28,336 bases of DNA from assembly GCA_036397755.1 (NCBI GenBank), contig DASWII010000032.1, positions 1 through 28,336 on the forward strand, given 5' to 3'. This DNA is from CAMYLY01 sp036397755 (GTDB lineage: Bacteria; Gemmatimonadota; Gemmatimonadetes; Gemmatimonadales; GWC2-71-9). The notes under the pieces are model-generated. The model was not told the origin of the DNA. It worked only from the letters and a program-made list of their open reading frames with translations, and ran no database searches. Both the position numbers and the translations under genes were made by a program. Position 1 is the first letter of the stretch; each line of letters opens with the position of its first letter. Of the stretch, positions 1 to 7,028 are shown in pieces.

Positions 1-827
1 GCCCCGACGGTACGGCGCGCAGGACGATTGGCAGGGAAGGTTCGGGTCCCGGCGAGTTTGAGATGCCGTACATCGTCCGAGCCGACGCGGACTCGGTGCG
101 GGTGCTCGACGCCGCGAGCAATCGGGTACAGGTATTCGACAGCGCCGGTGTACTAGTGCGGACGTACCGGGTGGACTCCCCGGGCCTCGGTGGCGGGCGG
201 GACTTCCGGAACGACGGCTCGCTCGTAGCCACCATCGATGGCCTGGACAATGCGATGGTTCTCGTGCTCGATGCTGTGGGCGACCGCGTTGGGTCCTTCG
301 GCGAGCCAATTGTGCCACCGGTCACGTTCTATGACTTCGCCGCCATCAAGACCGCGATCCGGGACGGCCGCGTCCCGGATGCCTTTCGAAATCGGGCCAC
401 GGCTGCCTGGGCCCCGGACCACTCCCTCTATCTCGCGTTCCTTGCCGAGCCCCAAGTGCGCCGGTACGATGCCGCCGGGAGCCTTCTCTGGACGCGCCCG
501 ATGGACGAGCCCGTGCTTCGTTCGGCCCGAGGGGCGTTCGTGCGCAAGAACATCGAGGAGCAGAACCCGTCCCGCATTCACTCTCTTCAGTACGTCATCG
601 ATGCTGCGACGGTGGGGGACGACCTGTGGCTGCTGCTGAACACGGCAGACGAGGATGACGGGCTCCTTCTGGTGCTGCGCGGGAGCGATGGTTCCGTTCG
701 CCGCCGCGTAACCTTCCAGGGCTTGCCGAACACCGGCTACTTCGCAGTTGACCCGTCGCGGCGGAGATTGTACATGGCGCCGCGTGGTGAAGCGTCGGTA
801 CTGGTATTCGAGTTGCCCAACCTGTGA
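1..827 (+). CDS. Six-bladed beta-propeller (NHL-like) protein, 5'-truncated by the window edge
   Basis: The reading frame is open from the first bases (frame starting at base 3) with no upstream stop, so the ATG at 63 is internal and the true start lies outside the window. Just before it the frame reads GREGSGPGEF, the blade signature common in secreted six-bladed propeller proteins of Gemmatimonadota and Bacteroidota. Following blades contain repeated patterns such as 'RVQVFDSAGVLVRTY' and 'VRRYDAAGSLLW', each ending a strand with D-x-x-G. At least four blades are visible in about 275 residues. The family is normally exported, often as a lipoprotein, and serves as a binding or scaffold module; the substrate is unknown. 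The signal peptide cannot be seen. The gene converges on the hybrid kinase, with a 150-bp gap. Fold assignment is fairly secure; function is not. Confidence 0.8.
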   Translation, partial: PDGTARRTIGREGSGPGEFEMPYIVRADADSVRVLDAASNRVQVFDSAGVLVRTYRVDSPGLGGGRDFRNDGSLVATIDGLDNAMVLVLDAVGDRVGSFGEPIVPPVTFYDFAAIKTAIRDGRVPDAFRNRATAAWAPDHSLYLAFLAEPQVRRYDAAGSLLWTRPMDEPVLRSARGAFVRKNIEEQNPSRIHSLQYVIDAATVGDDLWLLLNTADEDDGLLLVLRGSDGSVRRRVTFQGLPNTGYFAVDPSRRRLYMAPRGEASVLVFELPNL

Positions 828-948
828 CAGCACCGGCGTGGCGACATGAAGGGCGCCAGTTGAAGCAGTCGAACGACTGCACCACAAGCGCCCACGCGAC
901 GGGGTGACGCGTATGCGGGGGTGGCGAAGTGTCACTGAGCGGTCGGTC

Positions 949-974
949 GAGTCCCGGGGCTTCATCCGGGACTC
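949..974. terminator. Hairpin between converging genes
   Basis: Perfect 9-bp inverted repeat (GAGTCCCGG at 949-957 and CCGGGACTC at 966-974) with an 8-nt loop. It lies 4 bp beyond the stop of the kinase gene and 121 bp beyond the stop of the propeller gene. There is no T-run on either side, so it is a candidate bidirectional terminator or mRNA 3'-end stabiliser rather than a textbook intrinsic terminator. Confidence 0.5.
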
Positions 975-977
975 ACT

Positions 978-3900
978 TCATGACCTGGCATCCAGCACCT
1001 GGCGCACCCGCCGCAGCAGTGCGACCGGGGTGAACGGCTTTTCCAGATAGTGCGCTCCCGGCCGGAGCAAGCCCTGGCGCGCAATCGCGTCGTCCGTGTA
1101 GCCGGAGATGTACAGCACCTTGACCTCAGGTCTGAGGGGGCGCAGCTGCTCGACCATTGACACGCCGCCCAGCTCGGGCATGACCACGTCCGTGAGGATC
1201 AGGTCAATGGGACCCTGGTGCGTTTCCACCAACGCCATGGCTTCACGCCCGTTCGCCGCCTCGAGCACGGTGTACCCCTGCCTTCGGAGGATCGTCGCCG
1301 TGGGGGCCCGGACGCTGTCGTCGTCCTCGGCCAACAGGATGACTTCGGCGCCACCGGCCGGCGTTTCTCCCGGCTCCTTGCGCACGTGCTCGGGTGTTTC
1401 CCGGACCTGCGGCAGATAGATCTTGAACGTCGCTCCCCGGCCGGGCTCGCTATACACCCAGATGGAGCCGCCACTCTGCTTCACGATGCCGTACACGGTG
1501 GCGAGTCCGAGGCCGGTCCCCTTGCCCGCCTCCTTGGTGGTGAAGAACGGCTCGAACAGGTGGGCCTTCGTCTCGTCGCCCATGCCGACACCCGTGTCGC
1601 TCACCGCCAGCATGACGTAGGCACCGGGGCTGACGCTGGCATGCGATTCGGCATACCCCTCGTCCAGCTCGACGTTTTGCGTGGCGATCGAGAGCGTCCC
1701 GCCCTGCGGCATCGCGTCACGGGCGTTCACCGCCAGGTTGACGATGATCTGCTCGATCTGGCTCGGGTCCATGTGCACGGACTCGAGATCCGCGGCGAGG
1801 TGCATTGTGACCGCGACGTCCTCGCCCACGATGCGCCGCAGCATGCTCTCGATATCCTCGACCACGTGGTTCAGGCTCAGGACGCGAGGCTGGAGGATCT
1901 GCTTGCGGCTGAAGGCCAGCAGCTGCCGGGTCAGTGTGGCCGCGCGATCCGCCGCGCGCTGGATCTCCACGATGTCCTCCCGGAGCGGGCCGGTGGCAGC
2001 GGGATAGTCGAGCATCAGGGCGCTGGTCCCGATGATCGCCGTGAGGATGTTGTTGAAGTCGTGCGCCACGCCGCCCGCCAGCCGCCCCACGGCCTCCATC
2101 TTCTGCGCCTGGCGGAACTGGTCCTCCAGCCGCTTCCGGTCGGTAATGTCCTGAATGGTCCCGATCATCCGGACGACTCGGCCATCCGCGTCCTTCACCA
2201 ACTCCCCAAGCCCATGGACCCAGCGCTCCGCACCGTCGTTGGGCCGGATGATGCGGTATTCCCGGTCGAACCCCTGTCCCTTGCCAAGTACCTCGTCGGT
2301 GAAGTACGTGGCCAGCTCCTGCTGTTGATCAGGGTGGACGAGGGTGAGCCACCCCGGCGTGTCTCTGGGAAAGGCCGGATCGGTGATGCCGAGGATTTCG
2401 TCGAGCACCGAGGAGCCAGTCCACGTGCCCCTGACGACATCGAGCTGATACGACCCGAGGTGCGCTACTCGCTGGGACGCCAGGAGCAGCCGCGCGGCCT
2501 CACGCAACTGCTCCTCCGCCCGCACGCGCTCCGTGATATCGCGCACCACCCCGCGGGTGCCGATCGGGCGCTCGCCCTGGTACACCGCCACCGGTTTGAC
2601 CTCAACAGCGGCGGTTTGGCCGTCCGGTCGGACGATGTCGACGGTGATGGACTCCGGGTGCTTGCCTGACGCCATGCCGGCGCGATACTGGGCCTGGACC
2701 TGGTGGCGCTGGGAAGGCGCGACGAACTCGAGGATACCGTGGCCGATCAACTGCGCGGGGTCGCTGAATCCGTGGATCAGCGCCAGCGCCCGGTTGGCGT
2801 ACGTATAGCGTCCCTGCTCGTCGGTCACGAAGAACCCGTCGTTCACCTCGTTCACCAGATTGCGGAACCGTTCCTCGCTCTGGCGCAGGGCCGTCTCCAC
2901 CCGCTTGCGCTCGGTGACGTCGTGCACCGCGCCCACCAGGTGCGTGCATTCGCCGGCCGCGTTGCACACGGGCGCCACGCTCACCTCGCCGGTCAGCTCG
3001 CCCGTGGGATAGACCGACGTCTCTTCCCAGCGCACGACGCGCTTTTCCCGGATCGCCTCGGCATAGTGCGCCAGCACCACGGACAGCGAGGGCTCCGGAA
3101 CGATCTCGTCCACGCGCCTGCCCACGACCAGTTCCGGCTTGAGCCCGGTCACTGTGAGGAAGGCAGGATTGACGGACTTGAACCGGTAGGTGCCGCCCGG
3201 TTCCACGGCCAGCTGGAACAGGACGTCGGCGGCCGTCTCGTAGATCGAGGACAGCTGGTGCTCCCGCTCCCGCAGCGCCGTCGTGCGCTGTTCCACGATG
3301 GCTTCCAGGTGCTGCATGAGACGGGCGCGCTCCAGCGCGGTGGCGATCTGGTTTCCCACGCCGTACAGCAACGGCCGGTCTTCGTCCCTTACCAGCCCGC
3401 GGTCGTTGCCGACGAGATTCAGAATGCCCACCGTCCGCCGGCCGATCCACAGCGGCACGGTGGCATGGAAGCGCAGTCCCTGGGTGTCGCCGCTGACCGC
3501 CGCCAGCCGCTCGCACTCCATGATGTTGGTCACCTGGTCCAATTCGCCCGCCAGCAGCCGCCGCCGGCACGCGCAGTCGCCGTCCATTGCACCGGGCGCT
3601 TGGAGCGCCGGCGGGAGATTGCGCGAAGCGGCGAGCCGGAATCCCGTGTCGCCATCCCGCAGCACGAGCCAGCCCGCGCGCACGCCCGGAATCTTCACGG
3701 CGTGGGTGAGCGCCGCCTCGGCTACCTCCGCCTCGGTGTTGCAGGCGTTGAGATCCACGGCGATCCCATAGAGCGAGGCCAGGGACTGCTGCGACTGCGC
3801 CAGACTCTCCTCGCGCGCCCGTAGCTCGTGGTTCTGCCTGACGGCGTCCTCGAACGTCGAGACCAGGAGGTCCAGGATCTGCTCCCGATCCGACGTGATG

Positions 3901-4388
3901 GTGAACTGGCTGCCCATGAAATAGACCGTGACCCCCGCCCGCACCCGTCCCCGGGCGCGGCTCTGCCGGGTGGCGAGGATCTCGCGCAGACGGTCCAACA
4001 GGTGGTCCGGCTGGCACGGCTTGGTGAGGAAGTTGTCCGCGCCCGCCTCGAGACCGCGGATGATGTCCATGGGATCCGATAGGCTGGTGAGCAGCACCAC
4101 GGGCATGTCGCCCTGGGTGCCCGCCTTCACGCGGCGGCACAGCTCGTAGCCGTCCACGTCGCCCGGCATGACGATGTCGCTGATCACGACGTCGAACGTC
4201 TGACCGCCGAGCACGTCGAGCGCTGCGGCGCCGCTCCGGGCAAGCGTGACGTCGTAGCCGCCGTCGTCGAGGCACGCCCGGATCGCTTCCGCCTGGGTTG
4301 GGCTGTCTTCGACGTGCAGCACCCGCGGCCGTTGGGTCGCGCGCGCCTTCACCTGTTTTGCCGGGGGTCGCCGTGGTGTCCCGGGCAC
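978..4388 (-). CDS. Hybrid sensor histidine kinase, REC-GAF-PAS3-HisKA-HATPase-REC
   Basis: 1136 residues with a GTG start that directly abuts the stop of an upstream remnant. Domain order by eye: N-terminal receiver (about 20-140; acidic pair E27/D28, phosphoacceptor D71, K123), a linker helix, GAF (about 205-360), three PAS domains (about 380-495, 505-625, 640-760), HisKA with H-box GGVAHDFNN (His776), HATPase_c with N-box VNLAVNARDAM, G1 DTGVGM and G2 GKGTGLGLA, and a C-terminal receiver with phosphoacceptor D1067 and ISGYTDD. There are no transmembrane segments, so it is a cytosolic kinase. The N-terminal receiver implies that it is controlled by another kinase, and the C-terminal receiver implies an onward His-Asp relay; no histidine phosphotransfer protein or output regulator is in the window. 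The GAF domain carries a CxC pair and a further Cys near residues 270-292, which could bind a cofactor or just be typical of its subfamily. The overall call is very secure; the signal is unknown. Confidence 0.96.
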   Translation of the reverse strand: MPGTPRRPPAKQVKARATQRPRVLHVEDSPTQAEAIRACLDDGGYDVTLARSGAAALDVLGGQTFDVVISDIVMPGDVDGYELCRRVKAGTQGDMPVVLLTSLSDPMDIIRGLEAGADNFLTKPCQPDHLLDRLREILATRQSRARGRVRAGVTVYFMGSQFTITSDREQILDLLVSTFEDAVRQNHELRAREESLAQSQQSLASLYGIAVDLNACNTEAEVAEAALTHAVKIPGVRAGWLVLRDGDTGFRLAASRNLPPALQAPGAMDGDCACRRRLLAGELDQVTNIMECERLAAVSGDTQGLRFHATVPLWIGRRTVGILNLVGNDRGLVRDEDRPLLYGVGNQIATALERARLMQHLEAIVEQRTTALREREHQLSSIYETAADVLFQLAVEPGGTYRFKSVNPAFLTVTGLKPELVVGRRVDEIVPEPSLSVVLAHYAEAIREKRVVRWEETSVYPTGELTGEVSVAPVCNAAGECTHLVGAVHDVTERKRVETALRQSEERFRNLVNEVNDGFFVTDEQGRYTYANRALALIHGFSDPAQLIGHGILEFVAPSQRHQVQAQYRAGMASGKHPESITVDIVRPDGQTAAVEVKPVAVYQGERPIGTRGVVRDITERVRAEEQLREAARLLLASQRVAHLGSYQLDVVRGTWTGSSVLDEILGITDPAFPRDTPGWLTLVHPDQQQELATYFTDEVLGKGQGFDREYRIIRPNDGAERWVHGLGELVKDADGRVVRMIGTIQDITDRKRLEDQFRQAQKMEAVGRLAGGVAHDFNNILTAIIGTSALMLDYPAATGPLREDIVEIQRAADRAATLTRQLLAFSRKQILQPRVLSLNHVVEDIESMLRRIVGEDVAVTMHLAADLESVHMDPSQIEQIIVNLAVNARDAMPQGGTLSIATQNVELDEGYAESHASVSPGAYVMLAVSDTGVGMGDETKAHLFEPFFTTKEAGKGTGLGLATVYGIVKQSGGSIWVYSEPGRGATFKIYLPQVRETPEHVRKEPGETPAGGAEVILLAEDDDSVRAPTATILRRQGYTVLEAANGREAMALVETHQGPIDLILTDVVMPELGGVSMVEQLRPLRPEVKVLYISGYTDDAIARQGLLRPGAHYLEKPFTPVALLRRVRQVLDARS

Positions 4389-4559
4389 TCATGACCTCCG
4401 TGTTCGCGCGTCCGCGGCGCGGCTATTCGCGGGCCCGACCAGCTCGGCCAGGCGTTCCGCCGCCGTCTCGCCCGAGACGACGAGGTCAGCCAGCCCCGCC
4501 TCGATGGCGAGGTTGGGGCAGAGGCCCCCCGGCGTCGGTCCTTGAGACGGCCGTTCCGG
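4389..4559 (-). pseudogene. Probable C-terminal remnant of a CheB-type methylesterase
   Basis: A 56-codon minus-strand frame without any ATG or GTG start runs from an in-frame stop at 4560-4562 to a TGA at 4389-4391. That TGA is immediately followed by the GTG of the hybrid kinase. Its core reads LAIEAGLADLVVSGETAAER and continues to LAELVG. It lines up without gaps with the end of CheB methylesterases, whose C-terminus typically has 'MP-x-AAIEAGLAD-x-VLPL' followed by an amphipathic helix. cheB genes next to REC-containing hybrid kinases are common, so the stop/start junction looks like an old operon boundary. The catalytic part is missing. The assignment rests on a short match from memory of the family; a chance open frame in GC-rich DNA is the alternative. 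Confidence 0.45.
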
Positions 4560-4979
4560 TCATCGGCGTGGCGCTGGCAACATGGCACACTTTGTAAACT
4601 GGGGTAAGGACTCGCCGGCGCATAGGCCCTTTTTGGCGCAGCAAGTGTCGTTTTTGGGACATTCGTGGTGGAAAGCGCTTCTCGGTCGGGGAAAGGACAC
4701 CGAACGATGCCCGCCAGCCCAATGGCTGGCGGGCTTGGGACGCCCCGAACGCCCGGTGGGCGAGATTCAGACTGAAGGTATTCCGGCCGGGGGCTTCTTC
4801 GGTGCGACGGCCGGCTTGGCATCTTTGCACCGCGGTCGTGTAACACCAAGACGAATTGCAGAGCCAGTCTGGTGATCCCTTTCAAGTCGGTCGTATCCGA
4901 ATCCGTGCATGCTTTTCGCTGCTTGCCAATCGAATCACCGTCGTCCTCCGCGGTGGCGCAGTGCTCACCCTCGCTTATC
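4560..4979. other. Stretch without an intact gene
   Basis: About 420 bp with no credible coding frame on either strand; open frames here have no recognisable family pattern and are interrupted. Local composition is lower in GC than the neighbouring genes, with short A/T runs near 4631 and 4651. The only strong structure is the hairpin at 4709-4734. The promoter of the kinase or of its lost upstream partner may lie here, but no convincing -35/-10 pair was found. Confidence 0.6.
4709..4734. repeat. Perfect 11-bp inverted repeat with a 4-nt loop
   Basis: GCCCGCCAGCC (4709-4719), loop CAAT, GGCTGGCGGGC (4724-4734). The stem is almost entirely G/C and would be very stable in RNA or as a cruciform. 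It lies in a gene-less stretch, about 410 bp downstream of the tRNA and 320 bp upstream of the kinase start. It is followed by only two T residues on the plus strand, so a terminator role is uncertain. It may be the terminator of a vanished gene or one copy of a dispersed palindromic repeat. Confidence 0.75.
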
Positions 4980-5128
4980 TCGAATCATCTATTGGCGGGC
5001 AGCGATTGCTTGCATCAGATCGGGAGACTTGCGGAGACGATGCGGAGTATCCCGCGTTGGGGTTGGAGCACGCGGATGAGGAGGCCGTGCTCGGCGGAAA
5101 TGCGGCGCGGTTGCTCGGGCTCGATTGG
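4980..5128 (+). pseudogene. Frameshifted 3' remnant of an Amidohydrolase_2-type hydrolase
   Basis: Two adjacent plus-strand frames together give the C-terminal end of an amidohydrolase (ACMSD-like Amidohydro_2 family). The frame whose codons begin at multiples of 3 reads HLLAGSDCLHQIGRLAETM at 4986-5042. This matches the family's 'GSD-x-x-H-x-IG' strand, whose Asp is a metal ligand. The next frame reads ALGLEHADEEAVLGGNAARL at 5054-5113 and continues LGLDW, the usual terminal 'GGNAARLLGL' helix. The frame changes between about 5049 and 5054. No stop follows before the tRNA gene, 15 bp further on. The upstream part of the enzyme (HxH metal site) is not visible. So the sequence is truncated at the 5' side, frameshifted, and has lost its end. 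A sequencing error could explain the frameshift but not the missing N-terminus. Confidence 0.6.
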
Positions 5129-5143
5129 CGGGAATGCCGGAAA

Positions 5144-5225
5144 TGCGGCCGGAGGGAGTTGAACCCCCACGGGTTGCCCCGCCAGCTCCTAAGGCTGGTG
5201 CGTCTGCCAATTCCGCCACGGCCGC
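5144..5225 (-). tRNA. tRNA-Leu (anticodon UAG)
   Basis: The minus strand folds as a class II tRNA of 82 nt. The 7-bp acceptor stem pairs GCGGCCG with CGGCCGC, with discriminator A. The D-arm is Leu-like, with the GGAATTGGCAGAC pattern. The anticodon arm is CCAGC-CTTAGGA-GCTGG, with TAG at positions 34-36. The variable arm is extended (GGGGCAACCC), and the T-arm is GGGGG-TTCAACT-CCCTC. CCA is not encoded. The extended variable arm together with anticodon UAG identifies leucine, reading CUN codons. It is a single isolated tRNA gene; its 3' end faces the decayed region at 4389-5143. Confidence 0.96.
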
Positions 5226-5396
5226 GTCGTGTGGACAAGGTAATGAACGGGGGTGGGTCTGGCACGGTGAAGGCGGGTGGAGCGTGCTGCGGCGAGGCGC
5301 AGGGGGCCGAGCCACTGCTGGCGCCACATGTACTGGATGTCGGGGTGTGACGCGGGAGCGCGAGCCGGGGTAACAGTCGTAGAAAGGGAGGCACCC

Positions 5397-5888
5397 ATGG
5401 CCCAGTCATGTGGTTCCAGCTTGGCCCTGTCCGCGGCCGCACTCGCGGTCGCGTCGCTCGTCGCGGCGGGGTGTGCCGACCCGCCCACCGCGGGCAACGA
5501 AGACGTCCTTGCGGGTCTCGAGGCCGTCAGTACCAACGACAGCGGCCCTACGCAGCCGATCGACGGTCCCGGTTCCTTTCGCGGTGGCGTTATGGGGTAC
5601 GACCCCGGACCCGACACGTTGGACACCACGGTACGCCTGCCCAACGTCCAGGTGACGGTGTACACCCGTGTTGACTCGGAGGGCGATGCGGTCGGAGTGG
5701 GCCCGGAGGTCGTCTCCGTGCTGACGGATGAGAACGGTGAGTTTCAGACGCCGGAGCTTCCGGGGGGAGAGTACGTTGTGACGTTCATGCCGCCCGCGGA
5801 CAGCCGGTACAGCGGCGGGTGGACCATCGGCGTCGCGCACCCTGAGAGTAACCAGCATCCGTGGTGGATCATGCTTCCCGCCAAGTGA
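5397..5888 (+). CDS. Small lipoprotein with a carboxypeptidase-regulatory-like beta-sandwich domain
   Basis: 163 residues. The ATG at 5397 is chosen because an AAGGGAGG ribosome-binding site (5384-5391) precedes it by 5 nt; an in-frame upstream extension would run into the tRNA region. The N-terminus is a lipoprotein signal peptide with lipobox AAGC (lipidated Cys26). The mature protein has a Gly/Pro/Asp-rich linker to about residue 70, then a pattern of the form 'PNVQVTVYTR ... VLTDENGEFQTPELPGGEYVV'. This resembles CarboxypepD_reg / Cna-B-like folds, which act as structural or binding modules on secreted proteins. It probably sits in the outer or inner membrane facing the periplasm. Function unknown. 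It converges on the barrel gene with a 24-bp gap. Confidence 0.85.
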   Translation: MAQSCGSSLALSAAALAVASLVAAGCADPPTAGNEDVLAGLEAVSTNDSGPTQPIDGPGSFRGGVMGYDPGPDTLDTTVRLPNVQVTVYTRVDSEGDAVGVGPEVVSVLTDENGEFQTPELPGGEYVVTFMPPADSRYSGGWTIGVAHPESNQHPWWIMLPAK

Positions 5889-5912
5889 GGACCGCGCGCC
5901 TGGACGACGTTC

Positions 5913-7028
5913 TTAGAACGCCTCACCAATGGCCAGATAGAACCCGCTCGACTTGACGTCGAACCCGTAGGCGAAGTCCGCGCGAATATTCAGGCCTTCC
6001 TGCCGCGAGAGTAGGAAACGCAAGCCGCCGCCGGCTGAGACCTTGACCCCGTCGAGCGCGAAGGCGTCGAGCCGATTCGCGACGCGCCCGGCCGCTCCGA
6101 ACCCGACGATGCCGATCCGCCAGATCAACGGCGCGCGGTATTCGGCCTGTAGTGCCACGAGATTGCGGTCGCGGAAACGTCCCTGAAAGTACCCGCGCAG
6201 CAGCACGTCGCCGCCGACCTGCGGGAGCAAGTCGAACGGCGGCGCGCCGGTCGTGGCGATTCCGTACGCGCGCAGGGCAACGACGTGCGAAGGGAACGTC
6301 GTGACGTACCGGCGCAGGTCCAGCGTAAACGTCGCGAAGTCGTAGCTGCTCCCGATCGCCGAGCTGTAGCCCGAAGCGCGGAACTGCAGAAGACTGCCCG
6401 ACCGAGGATAGATGACGCTGCTCCTCGTATCGTAGGTTGCGAGCACGCCGCCGCCGATAATCCGGCCGTCGCTCGAACCCGGTGCCTCCCCGGTCGCCAG
6501 CAATCCGGTGTCCACGCGCGCCAGAACCGCCCGATGGCCCGCCTGTACCGAGGCGCCGACGTATAGCGCGGGCGCGATCCGACGCTGCACTTCGATCTTG
6601 CCCTGGAGGAGGCGCGGTGTGTAGTCCTCTTCCGCTCCGTCCGGTGTGGCGTTGCCCACGCCCCAATACTTGTTGGGAAACTTGGAGAAGTCGAGCTGGC
6701 CGAAGATCCAGTTCCTCCGCTCCGCCGTGTACAGCTGCGACGAGAGCTGCAAGACGATTTGCTTCTTGGTGGTGTAGACCGCGATGAGCTGCGTGCTGGA
6801 CGGCTGATCGCTGAGGGTCCGCCCCGTTCCGATTCGGAAGTAGTACGTGGTGACGAGTCCAAAGCCGGTTCCGGTCTCCGGCTGATAGAAGACCGCGGGA
6901 AGCGGGACCAAGGTGTTGGCGGCGGCAGATTCGTCGGTCGACGAGTCAGCCGGTTCCTGAGCCGCCAGTATGCGAGGCGTCGTGTACGCAACCGCGAGCC
7001 CCAGAAGGAGCGCAACAGGCGGCTTCAC
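5913..7028 (-). CDS. Outer-membrane beta-barrel of the Omp85/D15 superfamily, no POTRA domains
   Basis: 371 residues from a GTG at 7028 that overlaps the kinase stop as GTGA; the open frame extends further upstream only as an antiframe of the kinase gene. A signal peptide with a hydrophobic core and cleavage near residue 22 is followed directly by alternating beta strands. The segment LLRGYFQGRFRDRN (about residues 276-289) resembles the conserved VRGY/F loop-6 motif of Omp85 barrels, followed by the typical 'LQAEYRAPL'. The protein ends in Phe, the usual C-terminal OMP targeting residue. At this length there is no room for POTRA repeats, so it is not BamA or TamA; it matches the short 'surface antigen/BamA-like barrel' group. 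Its translational coupling to a Ser/Thr kinase is unusual. Role unknown; a pore or the outer-membrane part of a signalling or transport unit is possible. Confidence 0.88.
   Translation of the reverse strand: MKPPVALLLGLAVAYTTPRILAAQEPADSSTDESAAANTLVPLPAVFYQPETGTGFGLVTTYYFRIGTGRTLSDQPSSTQLIAVYTTKKQIVLQLSSQLYTAERRNWIFGQLDFSKFPNKYWGVGNATPDGAEEDYTPRLLQGKIEVQRRIAPALYVGASVQAGHRAVLARVDTGLLATGEAPGSSDGRIIGGGVLATYDTRSSVIYPRSGSLLQFRASGYSSAIGSSYDFATFTLDLRRYVTTFPSHVVALRAYGIATTGAPPFDLLPQVGGDVLLRGYFQGRFRDRNLVALQAEYRAPLIWRIGIVGFGAAGRVANRLDAFALDGVKVSAGGGLRFLLSRQEGLNIRADFAYGFDVKSSGFYLAIGEAF

Noticed and set aside
865..880. Inverted repeat GCAGTCG-AA-CGACTGC after the propeller gene
   Set aside because: Short stem with a 2-nt loop and no T-run; the nearby 949-974 hairpin is the better terminator candidate.
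1218..2669. 483-codon plus-strand frame within the hybrid kinase
   Set aside because: Antisense shadow of PAS, HisKA and HATPase coding sequence; composition is Arg/Asp/Leu-rich without domain structure.
4583..4596. Sigma54-like promoter (TGGCAC followed by TTTGT)
   Set aside because: The second half lacks the GC dinucleotide at the right distance, and no intact gene lies downstream on that strand.
4856..5350. 164-codon frame on the plus strand
   Set aside because: It reads straight through the tRNA-Leu gene. Only its part at 5051-5128 carries a recognisable amidohydrolase tail, reported as a pseudogene instead.
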